A stretch of DNA of 12,437 nucleotides from contig JBEINZ010000066.1 in the NCBI GenBank assembly GCA_040377825.1, positions 1 to 12,437 of the forward strand, written 5' to 3'. The position numbers and the translations under genes were made by a program. Source of the DNA: JBEINZ01 sp040377825 (GTDB lineage Bacteria > Pseudomonadota > Alphaproteobacteria > Rhizobiales > Ancalomicrobiaceae). This document shows positions 6,856 to 12,437 of the stretch, piece by piece (position 1 is the first letter of the stretch; each line of letters opens with the position of its first letter). The notes beneath the pieces are model-generated. The model made no database searches. It saw only the letters and a list, made by a program, of their open reading frames with translations, and had not been told where the DNA came from.

Positions 6856-7773
6856 TCAGACCTTTTCGACTTCAGGCTTGCCGAGGATGCCCTGCGGCAA
6901 GAAAATCAGCGTGATGGCGAGAATGGAGAACGCCGCCACGTCCTTGTAGTCGATGGTGAAATAGGCCGACCACATGGTCTCGATGAGGCCGATCAAGAGG
7001 CCGCCGAGCACGGCGCCTGGAAGCGAGCCGATTCCACCAAGGACGGCCGCCGTGAAGGCTTTCACACCAGGCGTAAAGCCATCCGAAAAACTAACGACGC
7101 CATAATAGACCATGTACATCACGCCGGCCACGGCAGCGAGCGCGGCACCCATCACGAAGGTCAGCGAAATCGTGCGGTCGACATCCACGCCGAGCAGCGC
7201 CGCCATCTTGCGATCTTGTTCGCAAGCGCGTTGCGCGCGGCCGAGCGACGTCTTTTGCACGAGGTACCAAAACGCCAATAGCAGCACGATTGTCACGCCG
7301 ACAATCAAAAGCTGCTTGTAGGACACCGTAACATTGTAGGTCTCGCTCTGCACCACGACAATGACGTCGTTCAGGATCGGCGGAACCGGCTTGTTGCGTG
7401 GTCCCTGCGTGACTTGAACGAAATTCGACAAAAAGATCGACATGCCGATCGCGGATATCAGCGGGGCGAGCCGGAACGAGCCACGCAACGGCCTGTAGGC
7501 CACCCGTTCGATGCTCCAGTTCCAAAGCCCCGTGAGCGCCATCGCTGTGATTAGCATCGCTATGATCGCGAACACGATCGAGCTGATGCCGAGCACGGTC
7601 GTCACAATCAAAAACGTGATCAGTGCGATGAAGGCCGACACCATGAATACGTCGCCGTGGGCGAAGTTCACCATGCCGATAATGCCAAACACCATCGTGT
7701 ATCCGATGGCAATGAGTCCGTATATCGACCCAAGCGTGATGCCGTTGATTAGTTGCTGTAGAAAGACTTCCAT
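6856..7773 (-). CDS. livH: Branched-chain amino-acid ABC transporter, permease LivH
   Basis: The 305-aa membrane protein begins MEVFLQQLINGITLGSIYGL and continues with the LivH signature AIGYTMVFGIIGMVNFAHGD (22-41). It carries the coupling loop SLGRAQRACEQDRKMAALLG (176-195) and the GGIGSLPGAVLGG (247-258) and FLPQGILG (291-298) motifs. About eight hydrophobic segments are visible, the usual number and length for LivH. It is the first gene of the minus-strand liv cluster, so the main promoter should lie in 7774-8000. AGGAG is present upstream of the ATG but at about 13 nt, longer than ideal. It forms the channel with LivM. Confidence 0.95.
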   Translation of the reverse strand: MEVFLQQLINGITLGSIYGLIAIGYTMVFGIIGMVNFAHGDVFMVSAFIALITFLIVTTVLGISSIVFAIIAMLITAMALTGLWNWSIERVAYRPLRGSFRLAPLISAIGMSIFLSNFVQVTQGPRNKPVPPILNDVIVVVQSETYNVTVSYKQLLIVGVTIVLLLAFWYLVQKTSLGRAQRACEQDRKMAALLGVDVDRTISLTFVMGAALAAVAGVMYMVYYGVVSFSDGFTPGVKAFTAAVLGGIGSLPGAVLGGLLIGLIETMWSAYFTIDYKDVAAFSILAITLIFLPQGILGKPEVEKV

Positions 7774-8271
7774 CTACGGAACTAAGCTCCTGGACCCAAA
7801 AATCTGCCACTGGTGGTGAACGAACATCTGCCGAAGATCGATAAAAGCCGATTCACAAGGGTATTACGCCTCATCGGACCATAGGCGAACCTCGATTTTG
7901 CGAAATCTTCGAACCCACCGCACTTTCTCGTGTCTTAATTCTGCCATGCTTAGCAAGGGCCTCTGGGTCCGACAATTCCTATCGTCGCGACTTGGTCATA
8001 AAAGTAAGAAATCTCTCGTTCGCGCGGCATTTGAGGAAAATTTTTGCGACATAAGGGATTATGGTAGGGGGACGTTCTTTCGAAGTCTGGGTTTTCCGTG
8101 TTGATGTTCGCTCACGCTTGCTTAAGCGAGGCAATACTCGACACTCTGGCAAGCGTTACCCAAAGCGATGTAACGATCTCGCCATGACGAGGCGGATTGC
8201 CGTTCGGCCTGGAACGGCTACATAAGCGGCAAATTCACATTGAGTTAAGTCGCGCGAGGGCCTGGGCGTCC
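7774..8271 (+). promoter_or_regulatory. Divergent intergenic region between livH and the flavin reductase gene
   Basis: These roughly 500 bp separate two outward-facing transcription units and should hold both promoters, but I could not pick a convincing -35/-10 pair on either strand. On the livH side there are two CGAACC copies 24 bp apart (7886 and 7910) flanking the inverted repeat GATTT-tgcg-AAATC (7894-7907). On the reductase side there are inverted repeats at 8114-8175, listed separately. A 68-codon open frame at 7898-8104 (plus) has no recognisable family and poor composition, so it is not called. Confidence 0.5.
8114..8175. repeat. Overlapping inverted repeats upstream of the flavin reductase gene
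   Basis: ACGCTTGC (8114-8121) is the exact reverse complement of GCAAGCGT (8149-8156). CGTTAC (8154-8159) is the reverse complement of GTAACG (8170-8175) with a 10-bp spacer. A third small palindrome, CGCTT-gctt-AAGCG, sits at 8115-8128. The cluster ends about 97 bp before the ATG at 8272, a reasonable place for an operator or a leader RNA structure. A role in regulation is inferred. Confidence 0.45.
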
Positions 8272-8802
8272 ATGACGGTGAGTGTGTTCGAAGCTGACTT
8301 GAGCGATAAGCCGCCTGTGGAACGGCAAGCCTACCGAAACGCCATGAGCCGTGTCGCCTCATCGGTGCACGTGGTGACCACGGACGGCTCCGCCGGTCGC
8401 GCTGGGTTAACGATGACCGCCGTCGCCTCGGTCACCGATCGGCCGCCGACGCTCCTTATCTGCGTCGGACACACCGCGTCGGCCAATGCCTTGATCAAGG
8501 CAAACGGCGTTTTTTGCGTGTCGACGCTCTCGGCGGGGTCCGAAGCCCTCGCGGACGCCTTTGCCGGGCGCGGCGGGCTGACGCAGTCTGATCGCTTCGC
8601 CTTGGGAACCTGGCAATGTCTCACAACCAGTGCACCCGCCTTGATCGGCGCAAGGGTTGCATTTGATTGCCGCGTCACGTCGATCATCGAGGTCGAGACG
8701 CACTCTGTGTTCTTTGCCGAAGTTCTCGCGGTCGCTCTCGGTGCGGCCGACCAAGCGCTCGTCTATCTCGATCGGCAGTACATGTCGGTCGGGTCGACGT
8801 GA
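8272..8802 (+). CDS. Flavin reductase family protein (RutF-like)
   Basis: The 176-aa protein belongs to the flavin reductase-like domain family (FMN-binding split barrel). Family marks are YRNAMSRVASSVHVVTTDG (21-39), AGRAGLTMTAVASVTDRPPT (41-60), FCVSTLSAG (81-89), WQCLTTSAPAL (114-124), FDCRV (131-135) and a late THSVFFAEV (143-151). These align well by eye with E. coli RutF, which supplies reduced FMN to the pyrimidine oxygenase RutA. No other rut gene is in view, so the partner oxygenase is unknown and the symbol rutF is not assigned. The ATG at 8272 is preferred; a GAGGG lies about 12 nt upstream, and the frame continues to a TTG at 8197 with no family match. It starts the plus-strand run and is 80 bp from the ATPase gene, so it may be co-transcribed with it. 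Confidence 0.88.
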   Translation: MTVSVFEADLSDKPPVERQAYRNAMSRVASSVHVVTTDGSAGRAGLTMTAVASVTDRPPTLLICVGHTASANALIKANGVFCVSTLSAGSEALADAFAGRGGLTQSDRFALGTWQCLTTSAPALIGARVAFDCRVTSIIEVETHSVFFAEVLAVALGAADQALVYLDRQYMSVGST

Positions 8803-8852
8803 CCGCAGTCGACAGTCACGCTCGCCTCGCATAGACACCTACTCAAGAAGAA

Positions 8853-8872
8853 CCGAGGCCTCCTCGGGAGGG
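8853..8872 (+). promoter_or_regulatory. Hairpin overlapping the Shine-Dalgarno of the AAA+ ATPase gene
   Basis: CCGAGG (8853-8858) pairs with CCTCGG (8862-8867) around a 3-nt loop, and the 3' arm runs into GGGAGGG (8866-8872). That is the best ribosome-binding site for the ATG at 8883, at 10-nt spacing. The overlap could partly hide the site. Seen in sequence; any control is inferred. Confidence 0.4.
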
Positions 8873-8882
8873 ACGATCGACC

Positions 8883-9815
8883 ATGAACGACAAAGAGCCA
8901 AGCAGCCATCCGATGCCGGCCTCGATCGACGAAACGCTCGATCTTCTGTCACGGGCCGGCTATGTCGCGGACCGGGCATTGGCCACGGTGCTCTTCCTGT
9001 CATTGAAGATGAAACGGCCGATCTTTTTGGAGGGCGAGGCCGGCGTTGGGAAAACCGAGATCGCCAAGGTGCTTGCCGAAACGCTTGGCCGAAAGCTGAT
9101 CCGGCTCCAGTGCTACGAGGGGCTCGACGTTTCGACCGCCGTCTATGAGTGGAACTATCCGGCGCAGATGGTCGAGATCCGCCTTTCTGAGGCGACCGGC
9201 ACGGTGGATCGCGCGGAGTTGCAGTCGAACGTCTTTTCCGAACGCCATCTGATCAAGCGGCCGGTCCTGCAGGCGCTGGAGCCTGATATTGCCGGCGCGC
9301 CGATTTTCCTGATCGACGAATTGGACCGGGCGGACGAAGCCTTCGAGGCGTTTTTGCTTGAGGTCCTGTCGGATGCGCAGGTCACGATCCCGGAGCTTGG
9401 AACCATCAAGGCTCCCGAGCCGCCAATCGTGGTGATCACGACGAACCGGACGCGAGAAATTCACGACGCCTTGAAGCGTCGCTGTCTTTATCATTGGGTC
9501 GATTACCCGGATGCGGCCCGCGAGTTGGCGATCGTTCGCATCAAGGTTCCCGGCGCGCCCGAACGGTTGTCCGCGGAGGTCGTGGCGTTCGTGCAAAAGC
9601 TGCGCTTCATGGAGCTATTCAAGGCGCCCGGCGTCGCCGAGACCCTCGACTGGGCGACGGCCTTGACCGAGCTTGATCAGCTAGCGCTCGATCCGGCGGT
9701 GGTTTCCGATACGCTCGGCGTCTTGTTGAAGTACCAAGACGATATCGCCCGCATTCAAGGGTCCGAGGCGCGGCGCATCGTGGATGAAATCCGCAAGGAC
9801 GCGGCGCGGGGCTAG
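8883..9815 (+). CDS. MoxR-family AAA+ ATPase, CoxD-like
   Basis: This 310-aa AAA+ ATPase has Walker A GEAGVGKT (51-58), Walker B IFLIDELDRADE (141-152), sensor 1 TTNRT (186-190) and arginine-finger region ALKRRC (196-201). Long stretches such as LIRLQCYEGLD (72-82) and REIHDALKRRCLYHW (191-205) are typical of the CoxD group of MoxR ATPases. In Oligotropha, CoxD acts with CoxE to mature the Mo-Cu active site of CO dehydrogenase; other MoxR proteins act as chaperones for varied enzymes. The VWA gene follows after 2 bp, the standard MoxR-VWA pairing. No CO dehydrogenase genes are in this window, so the client is unknown. The ATG is supported by GGGAGGG 10 nt upstream. The protein should be cytoplasmic. 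Confidence 0.93.
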   Translation: MNDKEPSSHPMPASIDETLDLLSRAGYVADRALATVLFLSLKMKRPIFLEGEAGVGKTEIAKVLAETLGRKLIRLQCYEGLDVSTAVYEWNYPAQMVEIRLSEATGTVDRAELQSNVFSERHLIKRPVLQALEPDIAGAPIFLIDELDRADEAFEAFLLEVLSDAQVTIPELGTIKAPEPPIVVITTNRTREIHDALKRRCLYHWVDYPDAARELAIVRIKVPGAPERLSAEVVAFVQKLRFMELFKAPGVAETLDWATALTELDQLALDPAVVSDTLGVLLKYQDDIARIQGSEARRIVDEIRKDAARG

Positions 9816-9817
9816 CG

Positions 9818-11104
9818 ATGCAGGATGGAACGGACGAACCGAAGGTCGCCAAGTCCGGTCGGATCGCCGACAATATCGTCTATTTCGGCCGGACATTGCG
9901 CGCGGCGGGCATGCCGCTCGGTCCGGCAACAGTGCTCGATGCAATCCGCGCGGTTGAGGCCGCGGGCATCTCCAGCCGCGAGGACTTCTATTGGACGCTT
10001 CACGCGGTGTTTGTCACGAAGCGCGATCAACGTGTCGTCTTTGACGAGGCTTTCCGCATCTTTTGGCGCAATCGCGAGCTGGTCGAGAAGATGCTCGCGA
10101 TCTTGTCGCCCGTGGCGATCCCAAACGCGCCACCGGCGCCGCCCAAGGCCGGATCGGCGCGCGTGGCGGAAGCCATGTTCGAGGGACGCGAGGCGACCAA
10201 GATGGTCGAGCGTCCACAGATCGAAATCGACGCGGCTTTCACGGTTTCCGACCGCGAAGTGATCCAGACGAAGGATTTCGCGCTGATGTCGGCGGCGGAG
10301 ATCGCCCGGGCGAAGGAGGCGCTGAAGCGGCTCGTCCTGCCAGACGATCTTGTCAAAATGCGCCGCCTCGTGGCCGCCCAGCGTGGCCGGTTGATCGATC
10401 CGCGGCGTACACTGCGTGCGTCGCTTCGCTCGGGCGGCGAGATGATCACGCTCAGCTATCGAGCCCGGAAAACCGTGTACCCGCCCATCGTCGCGCTCCT
10501 GGATATCTCCGGGTCGATGAGCCAGTACAGCCGCATTTTCCTGCATTTTCTGCATGCGCTCAGCGAAAGCCGTCGCCGCACGCAGGTCTTCCTTTTCGGC
10601 ACGCGGCTGACAAACGTGACGCGTCAGCTGCGCATGAAGGACCCGGACGAGGCGCTGATGGCGGCCTCGTCGGCGGTGGCGGATTGGTCGGGCGGAACGC
10701 GGATTGCGACTGCGCTTGCTGCTTTCAATCGGCTTTGGTCGCGGCGAGTCCTCAGTGGCGGGCCGGTGGTGCTATTGATTACCGATGGGTTGGAACGCGA
10801 CAGCGCCGAGGATCTCGGTCGCGAGGTGGAGCGGCTTCACAAATCCGCGCGCAAACTCGTTTGGTTAAACCCGCTCTTGCGGTTCGACGGTTTCGAAGCC
10901 CGCGCCCGCGGTGTGCGATTGATGTTGCCGCATGTCGATGAGTTTCGGTCGGTCCACAATCTCGATTCGATCCGCGATCTCGTCCACGCGATTTCCGCGG
11001 ACGGCCGCTCCACCCGTGCCGACCCTCGACGCTGGATGTCGCGATCGCACACCCAACCGGCGGAGTCGCAGCCGATGGATGTGCGCTACGGTGCCCAAAG
11101 CTGA
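9818..11104 (+). CDS. VWA domain protein, CoxE-like
   Basis: The 428-aa protein has an N-terminal helical part (about 15-100: NIVYFGRTLRAAGMPLG, DFYWTLHAVFVTKRDQRVVF). A Pro-rich linker (about 102-112) follows, then a VWA domain from about 222. Its metal-ion site is complete: DISGS (D229, S231, S233), T294 in SGGTRI and D323 in ITDGLERD. The RRTLRASLRSGGE stretch (196-208) before the VWA domain is typical of the CoxE family. These proteins work with a MoxR ATPase in metal insertion or enzyme activation. The gene starts 2 bp after the ATPase stop (TAGCGATG) with little Shine-Dalgarno of its own, implying coupled translation. No signal peptide or membrane segment is seen. The last 35 residues are hydrophilic and probably variable. 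Confidence 0.92.
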   Translation: MQDGTDEPKVAKSGRIADNIVYFGRTLRAAGMPLGPATVLDAIRAVEAAGISSREDFYWTLHAVFVTKRDQRVVFDEAFRIFWRNRELVEKMLAILSPVAIPNAPPAPPKAGSARVAEAMFEGREATKMVERPQIEIDAAFTVSDREVIQTKDFALMSAAEIARAKEALKRLVLPDDLVKMRRLVAAQRGRLIDPRRTLRASLRSGGEMITLSYRARKTVYPPIVALLDISGSMSQYSRIFLHFLHALSESRRRTQVFLFGTRLTNVTRQLRMKDPDEALMAASSAVADWSGGTRIATALAAFNRLWSRRVLSGGPVVLLITDGLERDSAEDLGREVERLHKSARKLVWLNPLLRFDGFEARARGVRLMLPHVDEFRSVHNLDSIRDLVHAISADGRSTRADPRRWMSRSHTQPAESQPMDVRYGAQS

Positions 11105-11172
11105 ACGGCTTCGTTGATCGCGGTCAAACTTGATCGGCGGCCAATGTGGGATGCTTGGCGGAGAATCATGGG

Positions 11173-11532
11173 GTGCCGTTCATGGCTGAATTCCAGCGTT
11201 CGATCCGCGTCGCGTTAACGTGTTACGGCATCGCTTGCGGGATGCTTGCTGGCGCTCAAGCGAAGGATCAAGTCGAGAGTATCGATCGCGGAAGCAAGAT
11301 CGCCGAAGATGCTTGCTCGCCATGCCATGCAATAGGGCGCCAAGGCGAGAGCCCCAATCCGAAAGCGCCATTATTTCGCGAGATCGGACAGCGTTACGAC
11401 ATCGACGATCTACAGGAATCGCTTGCCGAGGGTATCCTTACCGGCCATCCCGACATGCCAGAAATTCTCATGACGCCCGAAGAGATCGACGATTTTCTCG
11501 CCTTTCTGCGCACGATTCAGGTCAGAAAGTAA
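11173..11532 (+). CDS. Small exported c-type cytochrome
   Basis: The 119-aa protein has one haem-attachment site, CSPCH (48-52), and a likely axial Met, M95, in HPDMPEI, followed by TPEEIDDFLAFLRTI. This is the normal layout of a class I monohaem cytochrome c. A signal peptide is visible (RSIRVALTCYGIACGMLAGA, likely cleavage after AQA at about 30), so it should act in the periplasm as an electron carrier. The start is uncertain. GTG at 11173 has GGAG 9 nt upstream and is used here; ATG at 11182 gives the same mature protein; GTG at 11146 is less likely. The gene lies about 70 bp after the VWA gene on the same strand, so it may belong to the same transcript. Its electron donor and acceptor are unknown. 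Confidence 0.88.
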   Translation: MPFMAEFQRSIRVALTCYGIACGMLAGAQAKDQVESIDRGSKIAEDACSPCHAIGRQGESPNPKAPLFREIGQRYDIDDLQESLAEGILTGHPDMPEILMTPEEIDDFLAFLRTIQVRK

Positions 11533-11634
11533 TCGTCTGCCGGTCATGTAACCGTAAACGTCTCCATAATGCCGGCATCCTCATTATCCAATACGTAGCA
11601 GTGGTAGAGAAAGTGAGCCCGAGGCTTTGTCTGG

Positions 11635-11668
11635 GACACAACTGTAATGGTTATGTGTCGGCTTTTTT
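11635..11668 (+). terminator. Possible terminator of the flavin reductase-cytochrome run
   Basis: GACACA pairs with TGTGTC (11635-11640 and 11654-11659) around a 13-nt loop, and TTTTTT follows at 11663-11668. The stem is short, so this is a modest terminator candidate, about 100 bp past the cytochrome stop. Confidence 0.4.
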
Positions 11669-11908
11669 GAAAACTCCGCTGCCAAAGCGATATTTTCGAG
11701 ACCTGCAACAGAGCTCAAGTCCAAAAGTAAACTGCGTTTTGAGACCATAAATTTGACATCCATTGAACAATTGTCTGGGTTCATCTCGGTGCAGAACGAA
11801 AATTATCCCACAATAGTTTCCAATTATATTGGGCACATTTAGGCGGGGCAGATCGCTTAATCAACCCGGACTATCAATCATTGTTGGCGTCGATTTGTCG
11901 AATCCTGT

Positions 11909-11972
11909 GAAAATTGTCTTCCGTAAGGTCGCTTTTCCTAAGCGGAAACTGTGACATTGCGATACAATTTTC
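11909..11972. repeat. 9-bp inverted repeat enclosing a smaller hairpin
   Basis: GAAAATTGT (11909-11917) is the exact reverse complement of ACAATTTTC (11964-11972). Between them, TTCCG and CGGAA can pair. The whole could fold as a 64-nt branched RNA or mark a DNA-binding site. Folding was judged by eye. Confidence 0.4.
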
Positions 11973-11995
11973 GTCCAATTTTGATTCTGTAACAG

Positions 11996-12018
11996 TCCCG
12001 AAACAAAATATCTCGGGA
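11996..12018. repeat. 6-bp hairpin in the gene-free tail
   Basis: TCCCGA (11996-12001) pairs with TCGGGA (12013-12018) around an 11-nt A-rich loop. No T run follows on either strand, so it is not an intrinsic terminator. Confidence 0.35.
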
Positions 12019-12059
12019 AGCAATCATTCAGAAACATTCACTCTTTAGATTTCCTCGAG

Positions 12060-12086
12060 ACGACGCCGGGTAAAGTCGGTAGTCGT
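12060..12086. repeat. Interrupted hairpin in the gene-free tail
   Basis: ACGAC (12060-12064) pairs with GTCGT (12082-12086), and inside it CCG pairs with CGG. A short T run lies about 15 nt beyond on the plus strand, too far for a standard terminator. Confidence 0.3.
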
Positions 12087-12242
12087 GCAATATTATTTGC
12101 TGTTTTTCTAGGGTGTTGCGTACATTTCATGACGCCGTCCAGGTGTGAATTCATCCGGTCGAAGTATATCGTGCCCGTGATGGATATTTGAGGATTATAA
12201 GACGCCGTTTGTCCGGCTGAAAATTATTTATGATGTCTCACG

Positions 12243-12293
12243 AGGTCTGCCAAACCGCAAAAGGTCATTGCGGTAGGCAGACCTTTGTTTTTT
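12243..12293 (+). terminator. Strong intrinsic terminator with no gene directly upstream
   Basis: A 9-bp stem (AGGTCTGCC 12243-12251 with GGCAGACCT 12276-12284) continues, after a small AA/A internal loop, into a 5-bp stem ACCGC/GCGGT around an 11-nt loop. TTTGTTTTTT follows at 12284-12293. This is a textbook rho-independent terminator for plus-strand transcription. The nearest upstream coding gene ends at 11532, more than 700 bp away, with another terminator candidate in between. It therefore probably ends an unseen transcript, or is the switch of a leader for a gene beyond the window. Confidence 0.82.
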
Positions 12294-12383
12294 GAATTCG
12301 CGATTGGGGCGCTTATGTCACATTAATTGTGCGGCTAGCCTTACCGAGCCATTTTCTCGAGTTTTGGCAATCAAGTGGCCCAC

Positions 12384-12410
12384 AAAAAAAGCGACCAGCG
12401 ATGGGGCGCC
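12384..12410 (-). terminator. Weak terminator candidate for a minus-strand gene beyond the right edge
   Basis: On the minus strand, GCGCC can pair with GGTCGC (one bulged base), followed by seven T's (A run at 12384-12390 on plus). The stem is short and imperfect. It would serve a gene entering from the right; nothing else supports it. Confidence 0.22.
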
Positions 12411-12437
12411 ATCAACTCAGCATCCCACAAACGTGTC

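Larger units (their letters stand above)
11533..12437. other. 905-bp gene-free, AT-richer region with several hairpins
   Basis: No open frame here has a plausible start, composition or family. Two overlapping minus-strand frames (11584-11784 and 11651-11836) look random. The base composition is clearly richer in A+T than the genes to the left. Inverted repeats are spread through it: 11635-11659, 11909-11972, 11996-12018, 12060-12086 and a strong terminator at 12243-12293. An 8-bp direct repeat GACGCCGT occurs at 12131 and 12201. No tRNA or rRNA signature and no CRISPR-like array were seen. The simplest readings are a 3' region of the cytochrome transcript plus a small-RNA locus, or decayed sequence. 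Confidence 0.6.

Noticed and set aside
7898..8104. 68-codon open frame in the divergent intergenic region
   Set aside because: No ribosome-binding site, no family resemblance, unusual residue mix; likely chance.
11584..11836. Two short minus-strand open frames in the AT-rich tail
   Set aside because: They overlap each other in different frames, lack ribosome-binding sites and look like random translation.
11893..11906. TCGAATCC-like bases resembling a tRNA T-loop
   Set aside because: The conserved GTTC context, the paired T-stem and the rest of a tRNA cloverleaf are missing.
12231..12296. 21-codon frame (ATGATG start) crossing the terminator hairpin, possible leader peptide
   Set aside because: It spans the whole terminator stem and T run, has no Shine-Dalgarno and no run of a single regulatory amino-acid codon.
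12401..12437. ATG open to the right edge, possible start of a plus-strand gene
   Set aside because: Only 12 codons are visible, with no Shine-Dalgarno in the A-rich and GC stretch before it.

Overview
The window looks like a chromosomal segment of an alphaproteobacterium, most likely in the Hyphomicrobiales (Rhizobiales). The reasons are GC-rich genes, alphaproteobacterial-style Liv proteins, a small DUF6867-type membrane protein inside the liv cluster, and a CoxD/CoxE-like ATPase plus VWA pair. All names come from reading translations and motifs; no database search was run.

Left part (1-1773). The last 18 codons of a plus-strand gene, possibly an FAD-dependent amino-acid oxidoreductase, end 2 bp from the convergent stop of an Lrp/AsnC regulator (60-539, minus). 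Upstream of the regulator on the minus strand is a P1-family (DmpA/Rv1333-like) self-processing aminopeptidase (649-1650). A 13-bp GC-rich hairpin at 1740-1773 separates it from the liv cluster.

Centre (1831-7773, all minus). This is a complete branched-chain amino-acid type ABC importer in the order livH, livM, livG, livF, DUF6867 protein, livK. The permease and ATPase genes are tightly packed: a 5-bp gap, a 4-bp ATGA overlap, and a TTG start overlapping a TGA stop. livK lies behind a 248-bp leader rich in inverted repeats and probably has its own expression control. LivM has an N-terminal membrane extension and LivG has an insert between Walker A and the Q-loop.

Right part (7774-11532, plus). 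A roughly 500-bp divergent intergenic region with inverted repeats leads to a RutF-like flavin reductase. Then come a MoxR/CoxD-like AAA+ ATPase, a CoxE-like VWA protein 2 bp downstream, and a small exported c-type cytochrome. The ATPase/VWA pair resembles the module that matures CO dehydrogenase, but no cox structural genes are in view, so its client is unknown.

Tail (11533-12437). About 900 bp contain no credible protein gene, are visibly richer in A+T, and carry several hairpins. A textbook intrinsic terminator ends at 12293. Because no gene precedes it, a small non-coding RNA upstream of it is the most interesting undescribed possibility in the window.
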